The notes beneath the pieces are model-generated. The model worked only from the letters and a program-made list of their open reading frames with translations, had not been told where the DNA came from and searched no databases. This document shows, piece by piece, positions 47,073 through 55,800 of a stretch of 64,000 nucleotides of DNA (the first letter of the stretch is position 1; every line of letters starts with the position of its first letter). This stretch comes from Streptomyces sulphureus DSM 40104 (lineage in GTDB: Bacteria; Actinomycetota; Actinomycetes; Streptomycetales; Streptomycetaceae), in the NCBI RefSeq assembly GCF_000381025.1, contig NZ_KB905815.1, positions 727,789 through 791,788 on the forward strand, given 5' to 3'. Made by a program: the position numbers and the translations under genes.

Positions 47073-48998
47073 CTACAGCGCGTCGGCTCCTTGCTCACGC
47101 AGCGCGGTGCCGTACTGCTGGAGGGTCCAGATCTGCCGGCGCACCTCGCCCGCCGACTCGGCGTCCCGGCGCGCCTCCAATCGCCGTGCGGCGCCCTCCA
47201 GTTCAGCGATGCGGGCGTTGACGGCGGCGAGGCGGACCGCGACGAGCTGCATGCCGGCGTACGCCGCGTCCGGCTCCCGGTTGCGGGCGCTGCGCAGCGG
47301 TTCGACGGCGAGCTCGGTGACGAGGCCGCGGACGGCGTCGTCGGGCGCGGCGTCCCGGACGGCGGCGAGGTAGCCCGCCGGGTCGGCCACGCCGGTGTCC
47401 GCGCCGCCCGCCGCCTCGATCGTCTCCTTGACGACGGCGTACGGGCCGCCGGTGAACTCGTCGGCCCCGTAGGCGTCGAAGGCGGGCGAGACCAACTCGG
47501 GGCGTTGCAGCGCCAGCTTCAGCAGCTCCCGCTCGACGCGGTGCGCCGGGCTGCGCAGATGGAGCGCAGGACCCCGCTGCGCCGCAGGGCGCGGTGCCCA
47601 CTGCCGGCCCTCGGCGGGGGGAGACGGCTCCCTGCCGGCCACGGGCGCGCCCTGCCCGCCGCGCTGCTTGGCCCACCGTGCGAGCTGGGCGACGCGGCGG
47701 ACGACGAACTGCTCGTCGACGATGCCGAGGAGGCCCGCCAGGACCACAGCCGTCTCGTGCTGTACGGCGCCGTCCTTGATCTGCGCCACGACCGGCGCCG
47801 CTTCTTCCAGCGCGGCCGAACGCCCGCCCGCCGTATCGAGGTTGTGCCGGTCGACGATGGCGCGGATCGCGAAGTCGAAGAGGGGCGTGCGGCTCTCCAC
47901 CACCTGCTGCACGGCCGCGTCGCCCTTGGCGAGGCGCAGGTCGCACGGGTCCATACCGCCGGGCGTGAGGGCGATCCAGGTGCGTGCTGCGAACTTCTGG
48001 TCGTCCTCGAAGGCGCGGAGCGCGGCCTTCTGTCCTGCGGCGTCGCCGTCGAAGGTGAAGACCACCTCCGACTGGGAGTTGTCCATGAGGACCCGGCGGA
48101 GGATCTTGACGTGCTCGCCGCCGAAGGAGGTGCCGCAGGTCGCGATGGCGGTGGGCACACCGCTGAGGTGGCAGGCCATGACGTCGGTGTACCCCTCGAC
48201 CACGACCGCGCGGTTCGCCTTCGCGATCTCCTTCTTGGCGAGGTCGATGCCGTAGAGGACCTGCGACTTGCGGTAGATCGGTGTCTCGGGGGTGTTGAGG
48301 TACTTGGGGCCGTTGTCGTCGTCGCGGAGCCTGCGGGCGCCGAACCCGACGACCTCGCCCGTGATGTCGCGGATCGGCCAGAGCAGGCGCCCGCGGAAGC
48401 GGTCGATCGGCCGGCCGTTGCGCGCCTGCTGGGCGAGGCCCGAGGTGAACAGCTCCTGGTCGGTGAAGCCGCGGCCGCGCAGGTGACGGGTGAGGTGGTC
48501 CCAGCCGGCCGGTGCGTGGCCGAGGCCGAAGTGGTGCGCGACCGACTCGTCGAAGCCGCGCTCGCCGAGGAAGCGGCGCGCCGTCTCCGCCTCGGGGCCC
48601 GCCAGTTGCTCGGCGTAGAACTCCGCGGCCGCCTTGTGCGCCTCGACGAGCCTCGTCCGCTCGCCCTGCCGGCTGCCGCGCCCGTATCCGCCCTCCTCGT
48701 ACCGGAGGGTGATCCCGGCCGTGGCGGCGAGGCGTTCGACCGCCTCCGAGAACGAGAGGTGCTCCAGCTTCCGGAGGAAGTCGAGGGTGTCCCCGCCCTC
48801 CTCGCACCCGAAGCAGTGGTACAGCCCCTTGCTCGGGCTGACGTGGAAGGAGGGGGACTTCTCGTCGTGGAAGGGGCACAGCCCCTTGAGGTTGCCGCCT
48901 CCGGCGTTCCGCAACTGGAGATACTCCGAGACGACGGCGTCGATCGGGACCGCGTCCCGTACCGCCTTCACGTCCTCGTCGTTGATCCTCCCGGCCAC
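47073..48998 (-). CDS. dnaG: DNA primase
   Basis: 641 residues from a GTG start. Zinc-binding domain: CPFHDEKSPSFHVSP..LYHCFGC (Cys-His-Cys-Cys). The catalytic TOPRIM core has VVVEGYTDVMACHLSG (metal-binding Glu) and VVFTFDGDAAGQKAALRAF (DxD). The RNA polymerase basic patch ARNGRPIDRFRGRLLWPI precedes it. The C-terminal helicase-interacting region is longer and more divergent than in E. coli, as usual in actinobacteria. It synthesises primers for the lagging strand. hrdA follows 175 bases later on the same strand, an arrangement recalling the classic macromolecular synthesis operon of primase and sigma factor. Confidence 0.96.
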   Translation of the reverse strand: MAGRINDEDVKAVRDAVPIDAVVSEYLQLRNAGGGNLKGLCPFHDEKSPSFHVSPSKGLYHCFGCEEGGDTLDFLRKLEHLSFSEAVERLAATAGITLRYEEGGYGRGSRQGERTRLVEAHKAAAEFYAEQLAGPEAETARRFLGERGFDESVAHHFGLGHAPAGWDHLTRHLRGRGFTDQELFTSGLAQQARNGRPIDRFRGRLLWPIRDITGEVVGFGARRLRDDDNGPKYLNTPETPIYRKSQVLYGIDLAKKEIAKANRAVVVEGYTDVMACHLSGVPTAIATCGTSFGGEHVKILRRVLMDNSQSEVVFTFDGDAAGQKAALRAFEDDQKFAARTWIALTPGGMDPCDLRLAKGDAAVQQVVESRTPLFDFAIRAIVDRHNLDTAGGRSAALEEAAPVVAQIKDGAVQHETAVVLAGLLGIVDEQFVVRRVAQLARWAKQRGGQGAPVAGREPSPPAEGRQWAPRPAAQRGPALHLRSPAHRVERELLKLALQRPELVSPAFDAYGADEFTGGPYAVVKETIEAAGGADTGVADPAGYLAAVRDAAPDDAVRGLVTELAVEPLRSARNREPDAAYAGMQLVAVRLAAVNARIAELEGAARRLEARRDAESAGEVRRQIWTLQQYGTALREQGADAL

Positions 48999-49222
48999 GG
49001 GGGGATTCTACGGCGGGCCTCCGACGCACCAGGCGTCGGCCACGAGCGTCCCCGTGGAGCAGGCCCGGGCCCCGCGGTCGGCACGGCGCGAGTGATCTAC
49101 CGCACCACCCGTGCGCGCTTCTACCCGAGCGCTGCCGGAGTGTGCAATTCCTCAATACCCCGTCGAGTGAAGGGACTTGCGGAAAAGCTGTGTGCCGCCT
49201 GCCGACCCGTAGCGTCCCGACC

Positions 49223-50158
49223 ATGGTCAAATCCCCGCACGAGGCACACCACCGGGTCTTCCAGGAAGTCCCCGAACTCTTCACCCGCGCCCTCGACATT
49301 CTCGGCCTGCCCGGTCTGGAGTCGGCCACCGCGAAGACGTTCAACTGCGATCTCACCGAGATCCATCCCCTGGAGCGGCGCGTCGACACGCTCCAGGAGC
49401 TCACCGCTCCCGACGGCAGCAGACACCTGCTGATCGTCGAAGCGCAGACCGGGAAGGACCGGGCCAAGGAGAACTCCTGGCTCAACTACTTCGGCCACCT
49501 GGTCGACAAGTACCCCGACCACCGCTGCATGCTGCTGGTGCTCGCGCGGGACGCGGCGACGGCACGCTGGGCGGCCGGCCCCTTCCGGTACGGCCACCGG
49601 CACAAGTCCAACGTCCAACTCGCGCCGTTCGTGCTGGGCCCGGAGAACGTGCCGATCGTCAAGGAGATCGAGCAGGCCGTCGCCGATCCCCCGCTCGCCC
49701 TCTTCTCCGTCCTCACGCACAGCAGCCACCCGGACATCGGTGGCATACTGGACGCCCTCTCCGCAGCCCTCGTCAAGACCGCCGACGACGACACTTTCAC
49801 CAGGTACGCAGACCTCGCCGCCAGCGGCCTCACCGGTTCGCCGGCGGCCGCAGAACACTGGAGGAACCTCGTGGGACAACGCCTTTTCGAACTCCGCGGC
49901 TTCGTCGCCGAAAGCCTCCGGGAGCAGGGTGCGGAGCAGGGGCTGGAGCAAGGGTTGGAGCAAGGTCGGAAGGAAAGCCTGCGGCACGTGCTCGATGCAC
50001 GCGGCATCGCCCTCTCCGACACCCACCACGCCCTGATCCAGCAGACCCAGGACACCGACCTCCTCCAGACCTGGCTCACCCGCGCCATCGGCGCCACCAC
50101 CGCCGACGAGGTCTTCACCCCCCACAACGCCGCCGAGGCCTCGGCCGCACAAGCCTGA
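49223..50158 (+). CDS. Rpn-like PD-(D/E)XK nuclease with separable C-terminal domain
   Basis: 311 residues. The N-terminal 200 residues resemble the transposase-31/Rpn family of PD-(D/E)XK nucleases found in many copies in Streptomyces: MVKSPHEAHHRVFQEVPELF, LTEIHPLERRVDTLQEL (Asp at 55) and HLLIVEAQTGKD (Glu-Ala-Gln at 73-75), then LNYFGHLVDKY. The C-terminal 95 residues (from V217) are helical, with an EQG repeat (REQGAEQGLEQGLEQGRKE). V217 is a GTG with a perfect internal ribosome site, so a second shorter protein is likely. Rpn proteins of E. coli are DNases in phage defence and recombination. A second copy of the C-terminal part follows at 50226. No recombinase or IS ends are seen. Confidence 0.8.
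   Translation: MVKSPHEAHHRVFQEVPELFTRALDILGLPGLESATAKTFNCDLTEIHPLERRVDTLQELTAPDGSRHLLIVEAQTGKDRAKENSWLNYFGHLVDKYPDHRCMLLVLARDAATARWAAGPFRYGHRHKSNVQLAPFVLGPENVPIVKEIEQAVADPPLALFSVLTHSSHPDIGGILDALSAALVKTADDDTFTRYADLAASGLTGSPAAAEHWRNLVGQRLFELRGFVAESLREQGAEQGLEQGLEQGRKESLRHVLDARGIALSDTHHALIQQTQDTDLLQTWLTRAIGATTADEVFTPHNAAEASAAQA
49871..50158 (+). other. Predicted intragenic small protein (C-terminal domain of the Rpn-like nuclease)
   Basis: GGAGG at 49860-49864, a six-base spacer AACCTC and GTG at 49871 in the nuclease frame form a better start than that of the full gene. The product would be 95 residues: VGQRLFELRGFVAESLREQG and on to the shared stop. The independent gene at 50226-50510 begins with the same codons and is 94 residues, which suggests that this is a natural protein unit. 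In E. coli rpn genes such intragenic C-terminal proteins inhibit the full-length nuclease. Confidence 0.5.
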
Positions 50159-50165
50159 CCACCAC

Positions 50166-50198
50166 CCCGCGCACCGCACCACCGGTGCGGTGCGCGGG
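50166..50198. terminator. Strong hairpin after the Rpn-like gene
   Basis: A 15-bp perfect stem (50166-50180 with 50184-50198) with a three-base loop ACC, starting eight bases after the stop. It would attenuate readthrough into the orphan module gene. A weaker, eroded version of the same sequence follows the orphan gene at about 50517-50546. Confidence 0.75.
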
Positions 50199-50225
50199 AC
50201 CCACCTCCAGACAGCGAGCGCACCC

Positions 50226-50510
50226 GTGGGACAACAACTCTTCGAACTCCGCGGCTTCGTCGCCGAAAGCCTCCGGGAGCAAGGGCGGGAGCAAGGGCGG
50301 GAGGAGAGTCGGTCACTCGTGCGGACAAGCCTGCTCGCTCTCCTTGACCACAAGGGCCTCACCCTCACCCAAGCCCGACTCGACCTCGTCCACGAGACAC
50401 AGGATCTCGGCATTCTCACCAGGTGGCACACCCGCGCCCTCCGCGCCACCACCCCCGACGAGATCTTCACCTCCGAGAACGCCACCGAGACCCCGGCCTC
50501 ACGGGCCTGA
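50226..50510 (+). CDS. Free-standing copy of the Rpn-like C-terminal domain
   Basis: 94 residues from the GTG at 50226; the ribosome site is weak (AGCGAG seven bases upstream). The first 20 residues (VGQQLFELRGFVAESLREQG) match the nuclease C-terminal module at 19 of 20 positions, and the DNA is nearly identical there. The rest is diverged but collinear: EQGREQGREE linker, LDHKGLTLTQARLDLVHETQDLGIL and ATTPDEIF. Homology to the nuclease gene begins at the GTG, not before it. It is either an independent inhibitor/partner subunit (a duplicated intragenic antitoxin) or the end of a second, deleted nuclease gene. An intact frame with a start at the module boundary favours the first. Confidence 0.6.
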   Translation: MGQQLFELRGFVAESLREQGREQGREESRSLVRTSLLALLDHKGLTLTQARLDLVHETQDLGILTRWHTRALRATTPDEIFTSENATETPASRA

Positions 50511-50594
50511 CCACCACCCCGCGCACCGCACCCCCGGCGCGCGGGACCGGGCCGACCGCGCCGTGGACCGCCGACAGCAGCCCGCAGACGCCCC

Positions 50595-52337
50595 CTACGG
50601 CCGCGGCACATTGCGCAGGTTCGACCGGGCCACCTGGGCCATCTTGCCCACCCCGCCGGCGAGCACCGTCCGCCCTGCGGAGAGCGCGAAGCCGCTGACC
50701 TGCTCGCGGGTGATCTTGGGGGGCATGGAGAGCGCATGCGGATCGGTGACGAAGTCGACGAGTGCGGGGCCGGGGTGGTCGAAGACCTCGCGGAGGGCGT
50801 CGCGTACTTCCCTGGGCTTCTCGACGCGGACCGCGTGCAGGCCGGCGGCGCGGGCGAGCGCCGCGAAGTCGGGGTTCGTGTTGGCGGTTCCGTACGGCGG
50901 GAAGCCGTCGACCATCATCTCCAGCTCGACCATGCCGAGCGAGTCGTTGTTGAACAGGACGATCTTCACGGGGAGTTGGTACTGCACGAGCGTGAGCAGG
51001 TCGCCCATGAGCATGGAGAGGCCACCGTCCCCCGCCATCGCGACGACCTGGCGTTCACGGTCGGTGAACTGCGCCCCGATCGCCTGCGGCAGCGCGTTGG
51101 CCATGGAGCCGTGCGTGAAGGAGCCGATGATCCGGCGCCGCCCGTTGGGGGTGAGGTAGCGCGCCGACCAGACGTTGCACATTCCCGTGTCCACGGTGAA
51201 GACGGCGTCGTCGGACGCCTCGTCGTCGAGGACGGAGGCGACGTACTCGGGGTGGATGGGCGTGTGCTTCTCGACGTTGCGGGTGTACGCCTTGACGACG
51301 CCCTCCAGCGCGTCCGCGTGCTTCTTCAGCATCCGGTCGAGGAACCGCCGGTCGTCCTTGACCTTCACCTTCGGCATGAGGCAGCGGAGCGTCTCGCCGA
51401 CGTCGCCCCAGACGGCGAGCTCCAACGTGGTGCGCCTGCCGAGGTGTTCGGGGCGCACGTCGACCTGGGCGATCTTGTTGTTCTTCGGCAGGAAGGCGTT
51501 GTAGGGGAAGTCGGTACCGAGCAGGATGAGCAGGTCGCACTCCTGGGTCGCCTCGTAGGCGGCGCCGTAGCCGAGGAGGCCGCTCATCCCCACGTCGAAG
51601 CGGTTGTCGTACTGGATGAACTCCTTGCCGCGGAGCGCATGGCCGACGGGGGACTTGATCCGCTCGGCGAACTCCATCACCTCGGAGTGCGCCTGCGCGG
51701 CACCGCGGCCGCAGAAGAGGGTGACGGTACGCGCCTCGTCGACGAGGCGCGCCAGCGCGTCGACCTCGGCGTCGCCGGGGCGGACCGCGGGGCGCGCGAC
51801 GACGATCGCGTGCTCCTCGGCGCGCTCGGGGGCCTCCTCCTCCGCGATGTCCCCGGGGAGCGTGACGACGCTGACGCCCTGCTGGCCGACGGCGTGCTGG
51901 ATGGCGGTCTGGAGGACGCGCGGCAACTGGTTGCGGTTGGAGATGAGTTCGCTGTAGTGGCTGCACTCGACGTAGAGCCGCTCGGGGTGGGTCTCCTGGA
52001 AGAAGCCCGTGCCGATCTCGGTGCTCGGGATGTGGGAGGCGAGGGCGAGGACGGGCGCCATCGAGCGGTGCGCGTCGAAGAGTCCGTTGATGAGGTGGAG
52101 GTTGCCGGGGCCGCTGGAGCCGGCGCAGGCGCCGAGCCGGCCGCTGATCTGGGCCTCGGCACCCGCCGCGAAGGCGGCGGTCTCCTCGTGGCGCACGTGG
52201 ACCCAGTCGATCCCGCTGTTCCTTCTGACGGCGTCCACGATGGGGTTGAGGCTGTCGCCGACGACCCCGTAGAGGCGCTGCACCCCGGACTGCGCCAGGG
52301 TGTCGACGAACTGCTCCGCCACGTTCTGCCTCGCCAT
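50595..52337 (-). CDS. poxB: Thiamine-diphosphate-dependent pyruvate oxidase/dehydrogenase (PoxB-like)
   Basis: 580 residues from the ATG at 52337. Three-domain ThDP enzyme: the PYR domain has the catalytic Glu in VHVRHEETAAFAAG. The central domain has PARP-like VTLFCGRGAAQAHSEV and ILLGTDFPYNAFL. The PP domain has the ThDP motif GDGGLSMLMGDLLTL ending in FNNDSLG. PoxB enzymes decarboxylate pyruvate to acetate and pass electrons to quinone or oxygen at the membrane. The C-terminal 20 residues (GGVGKMAQVARSNLRNVPRP) are basic and amphipathic, consistent with membrane contact. The FAD reductase gene lies 72 bases upstream on the same strand and may be co-transcribed. Confidence 0.9.
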   Translation of the reverse strand: MARQNVAEQFVDTLAQSGVQRLYGVVGDSLNPIVDAVRRNSGIDWVHVRHEETAAFAAGAEAQISGRLGACAGSSGPGNLHLINGLFDAHRSMAPVLALASHIPSTEIGTGFFQETHPERLYVECSHYSELISNRNQLPRVLQTAIQHAVGQQGVSVVTLPGDIAEEEAPERAEEHAIVVARPAVRPGDAEVDALARLVDEARTVTLFCGRGAAQAHSEVMEFAERIKSPVGHALRGKEFIQYDNRFDVGMSGLLGYGAAYEATQECDLLILLGTDFPYNAFLPKNNKIAQVDVRPEHLGRRTTLELAVWGDVGETLRCLMPKVKVKDDRRFLDRMLKKHADALEGVVKAYTRNVEKHTPIHPEYVASVLDDEASDDAVFTVDTGMCNVWSARYLTPNGRRRIIGSFTHGSMANALPQAIGAQFTDRERQVVAMAGDGGLSMLMGDLLTLVQYQLPVKIVLFNNDSLGMVELEMMVDGFPPYGTANTNPDFAALARAAGLHAVRVEKPREVRDALREVFDHPGPALVDFVTDPHALSMPPKITREQVSGFALSAGRTVLAGGVGKMAQVARSNLRNVPRP

Positions 52338-52409
52338 TGCCCACTGCCCTTCACTCGCCGTCACAGCCGTCCGGGTTGAGCAATTTATCCGCTTCTGCGG
52401 TGATCTCGG

Positions 52410-53681
52410 CTACGCCTCGGCGACCGGCGCCGTCAGCGTCTCCAGCGGCACACCCGGATCGCCGAGCGCCTCGGGGTCGACGGGTGTGCCGGCGCGGATG
52501 AGCGCCTGGACCGGGGCGACGACGTCCCAGACGTTGACGTTGAGCCCGGCGAGCACCCGGTCCCCGCGCAGCCAGAAGGCGACGAACTCCCGCTTGCCGA
52601 TGTCCCCGCGGCAGACGACCTGGTCGTACGAACCGGGCGGTGCGTACCCCGAGTACTCCAGGCCGACGTCGTACTGGTCGGAGAAGAAGTACGGCACCCG
52701 GTCGTACCTGACCTCCTCGCCGAGCATCGCGCGGGCCGCGGCCGGTCCCGAGTTGAGAGCGTTCGCCCAGTGCTCGACGCGCAGCGGGCGGCCGAGGACC
52801 GGATGCGCGACGCTCGCCGTGTCGCCGGCCGCGTGGATGTGCGGGTCGCTGGTGCGCAGCTCCGCGTCGACGGCGATGCCGCCCGTGCCGCCCGCCAGGT
52901 CGAGCCCGGCCGACTCAGCGAGCGCGGTGCGCGGTGCCGCGCCGATCGCCGCGAGCACCTGCTGCGCGGAGAGTTCCTCGCCGTCGTCGGTACGGACGTA
53001 CTCGACCATCCCGCCGCGCCCGCCGATCTCCGTCAGCCCCGCACCGAACCGGAACTCGACGCCGTGCTCGCGGTGGAGGTCGGCGAAGACGGCGCCCAGC
53101 TCGGGGCCGACGACGGAGTGGAGCGGCCCGGGTGCCGGCTCGACGACGGTGACCTCGGCGCCGTAGCCGCGCGCCGCGGCGGCGACTTCGAGCCCGATCC
53201 AGCCGGCGCCGGCGATCACCAGCCGCCCGTGCTCCCGTCCGAGTGCGGCGAGGGTGCCGCGCAGCCGCTCGGCGTGGGCGAGGCGGCGCAGGTGGTGGAC
53301 GCCGGCGAGGTCGGTGCCCGGCATCTCCAGGCGGCGCGGCTCGGCGCCGGTGGCGAGGAGCAGCTTGTCGTAGTGGATGCGGGTGCCGTCGCCGAGGCGT
53401 ACGGAGCGTGCCGCCGGGTCGAGGGCGACGGCGGGCTGGCCGAGGTGAAGTTCGACGTCGGCCGCCGCGTACCACCCCGGTTCGTGGACGAAGACGCTCT
53501 CGCGGTCCGCCTCGCCCGCGAGGAACGCCTTGGAGAGCGGGGGGCGCTCGTACGGGCGGTCGCGTTCGTCTCCGATGAGGATGACCCGGCCGGTGAACCC
53601 CTCGCTGCGCAGGGTCTCCGCGGCTTTCGCCCCGGCGAGCCCGCCGCCGACGATGACGAACGTCCGGTGTGCGTCGACCAC
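52410..53681 (-). CDS. FAD-dependent NAD(P)H reductase, ferredoxin-reductase type
   Basis: 423 residues from the GTG at 53681 with GAGGAGG seven bases upstream. FAD site: TFVIVGGGLAGAKAAETLR at the N-terminus and HAAGDTASVAHP late. NAD(P)H site: LVIAGAGWIGLEVAAAARG with VVEPA. The motif YERPPLSKAFL is typical of the BphA4/putidaredoxin-reductase family. The C-terminal reductase domain contains VPYFFSDQYDVGLEYSGY. It transfers electrons from NAD(P)H to a ferredoxin, often for cytochrome P450 or ring hydroxylases, but neither is adjacent. Co-orientation with poxB hints at shared redox control. Confidence 0.9.
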   Translation of the reverse strand: MVDAHRTFVIVGGGLAGAKAAETLRSEGFTGRVILIGDERDRPYERPPLSKAFLAGEADRESVFVHEPGWYAAADVELHLGQPAVALDPAARSVRLGDGTRIHYDKLLLATGAEPRRLEMPGTDLAGVHHLRRLAHAERLRGTLAALGREHGRLVIAGAGWIGLEVAAAARGYGAEVTVVEPAPGPLHSVVGPELGAVFADLHREHGVEFRFGAGLTEIGGRGGMVEYVRTDDGEELSAQQVLAAIGAAPRTALAESAGLDLAGGTGGIAVDAELRTSDPHIHAAGDTASVAHPVLGRPLRVEHWANALNSGPAAARAMLGEEVRYDRVPYFFSDQYDVGLEYSGYAPPGSYDQVVCRGDIGKREFVAFWLRGDRVLAGLNVNVWDVVAPVQALIRAGTPVDPEALGDPGVPLETLTAPVAEA

Positions 53682-54205
53682 TTGCTGCCTCCTCGCTACC
53701 GCCGCTGCGGGCGCTGCTCTAGCGGAATCTGCCAGTCCACTCGTACCGGGAGCTTGCCTGCGGACGCCAGGGCCGGTCGGCTCCGGATGCGGACGCCTCG
53801 CTGTCTCCAGGTGAGCGTCCCGCATCCCGGTGGCTCCGGGAAGAGGCGGGGGTGGTGCGGTCGGGTGGTGGCGGCGAGCAGGGGCTTTGGGCGGCGGAGG
53901 GAGCAGGCCGCTCCGGGCGTGCCGCCTCTTCCCCCGCGGAGGACTCCACCACTGCGGCGGCCCGGCGGCGATGCCGCCTCCGTACGCGAACGAGCGGCCG
54001 CTCGGGGGTTCCGGTCCCCCGCCGACGTCGAGAACCGCGAGCTCGCGGCTGCCTCGCCCAGTCCCCGGTCCGGCTTTTTGCAGCCCTGCGTCCAATCTCT
54101 CGCCCACGGCTTCCAACTCTCCTTCGCCGCAGAACCGTTGACTAATAAGTGCGTGACACAAAAGAATGCTGTCGGCATATAAATGCGTCCGGGCAAGGAG
54201 CCACC
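53682..54205. other. Divergent promoter region of the FAD reductase and DHA2 exporter genes
   Basis: 524 bases. Most of it holds only GC-driven open frames without ribosome sites. The right end is strikingly AT-rich: TTGACT at 54138, then TGACAC at 54154-54159, 18 bases, and TATAAA at 54178-54183, which is a good promoter for the exporter with a short leader. The repeated TGAC elements could bind the MarR regulator encoded after the exporter. Confidence 0.5.
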
Positions 54206-55750
54206 ATGGCGTTACGCACACGCGGTGCGGCGGACCGCGACACACCTCCGCCCGTCGGCAAGGACGTACGGGTCGTCTTCTGCGGCCTCCTGGTCATCAC
54301 GTTCATGGCGATGATGGATCAGGCGGTCGTCGCCACAGCAGGACCGACCATCGCGGGCGAACTCGGTGGACTCGACGGCTACGCCTGGGTCTTCGTCGCC
54401 TACATGCTCGCCTTCGGCGCCGTGATGCCGGTCTACGGCAAGGTGGGCGACCTCCTCGGACGCAGGCCCGTCCTCGTCTTCGCACTCGTGACCTTCCTTC
54501 TCGGCTCCGCCGCCTGCGGGCTCGCCGGCAGCATGGGCGCGTTGATCGCCTTCCGGTTGGTGCAGGGGCTCGGGGGCGGAGGGCTCGCCGTTCTCGCGAT
54601 GGCGATCGTCGGCGAACTGCTCGAGCCCCGCCAACGCGCCCGCTACCAAGGGGTGTTCACAGTGGTCTTCGCGACGGCCTCCGTCGCGGGCCCCGCGGTC
54701 GGCGGCCTCGTGACCGAGGCGTTGGGATGGCGCTGGGTCTTCTTCCTCAACCTGCCGATCGGCGCGGTGGCGCTGCTGCTCGTCGTCAAACGCCTCCGGC
54801 TTCCCGTGCGTGCGGCGCGGGCGGTCCGGGTGGACGCGGTGGGGGCCGTGCTCCTCGGCTGCGTCGTCACCGGGCTGGTACTCGTCACCACCTGGGGCGG
54901 GACACGTTACGCCTGGACGTCGCCCGCGACGCTGGGCCTCGCGGGCGGCACGGTGGCGCTCGCCGCCGCATGGCTCGCCGTGGAGCGGCGGGCCGTCGAA
55001 CCGCTCGTCCCGCTGCGACTCTTCAGGGATTCGACGTTCGCCCTCGCCAACCTGATCGCGCTGCTGAGCAGCCTGGCGCTCTTCGGGGTCCTCAACTTCC
55101 TGCCGCTCTTCCTCCAGTTGGGCTCCGGCGTCACCGTCTCCCGCTCGGCGCTGCTGATGGTCCCGGCCCTGATCGGGATGACGGGCGCCTCGCTCGGCGC
55201 CGGACAGCTCATCTACCGCACGGGGCGGTACAAGTGGGCGCCGGTGTCGAGCACGGCGCTGGGGACGGTGGCACTCCTGCTGCTCTCGACGTGCACGGCG
55301 CAGACGGACGCGCTGATCGTCGCGGCCTATCTCACCGTCCTCGGAACGGCGGCAGGACTCTCCCAGCAGACGGTGACACTCGCCGCCCAGAACACGGCGC
55401 CTCGGGGCGACTTCGGCGTCGTCACCTCCACCGTCGCCTTCTCCCGGAACGTCGGGGCCCTCTTCGGGAACGCGCTCTTCGGAGCGATCCTCACCGCGCG
55501 CCTCGCCGTCGAGCTGCCGGGGCGGAACGCCCTGCACCACGGCGCGCCGGCGGAGCCCGCACGCCTCACCGAGCTGCCGCAGCAGACCCTCGACGGCCTC
55601 GCGCCCGCCTACGCCGACGCGCTCTCCACCGTCTTCCTCTGCGCGGCTCCCGTACTGGCGTCGGGCTTCGGCGCCGCCCTGCTCATGCGGAACCTGCCGC
55701 TGCGCCGAGCAACGGGAGAACGCCAACGCCGCCCGGACGCCGAGGAGTAG
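54206..55750 (+). CDS. DHA2-family MFS multidrug exporter
   Basis: 514 residues; AAGGAG lies five bases before the ATG. Fourteen membrane segments of the EmrB/QacA type. The membrane-embedded motif D1 appears as FMAMMDQAVVATAGPTIAGEL, motif A as GKVGDLLGRRPV, motif B as IAFRLVQGLGGGG and motif C as ATASVAGPAVGGLVTE. It exports drugs or metabolites against protons. A MarR gene follows 50 bases later on the same strand and probably represses it. No biosynthetic genes are adjacent, so detoxification rather than self-resistance is likely. Confidence 0.93.
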   Translation: MALRTRGAADRDTPPPVGKDVRVVFCGLLVITFMAMMDQAVVATAGPTIAGELGGLDGYAWVFVAYMLAFGAVMPVYGKVGDLLGRRPVLVFALVTFLLGSAACGLAGSMGALIAFRLVQGLGGGGLAVLAMAIVGELLEPRQRARYQGVFTVVFATASVAGPAVGGLVTEALGWRWVFFLNLPIGAVALLLVVKRLRLPVRAARAVRVDAVGAVLLGCVVTGLVLVTTWGGTRYAWTSPATLGLAGGTVALAAAWLAVERRAVEPLVPLRLFRDSTFALANLIALLSSLALFGVLNFLPLFLQLGSGVTVSRSALLMVPALIGMTGASLGAGQLIYRTGRYKWAPVSSTALGTVALLLLSTCTAQTDALIVAAYLTVLGTAAGLSQQTVTLAAQNTAPRGDFGVVTSTVAFSRNVGALFGNALFGAILTARLAVELPGRNALHHGAPAEPARLTELPQQTLDGLAPAYADALSTVFLCAAPVLASGFGAALLMRNLPLRRATGERQRRPDAEE

Positions 55751-55800
55751 AGCACGACTCGGCAGCTCCCGGCGCGCGGGCGGCGGATAGCCTTGCGACT

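Noticed and set aside
49223..50158. Active transposase or insertion sequence
   Set aside because: The family is sometimes labelled putative transposase, but the visible motifs are those of a PD-(D/E)XK nuclease, and no terminal inverted repeats or target duplications flank the gene.
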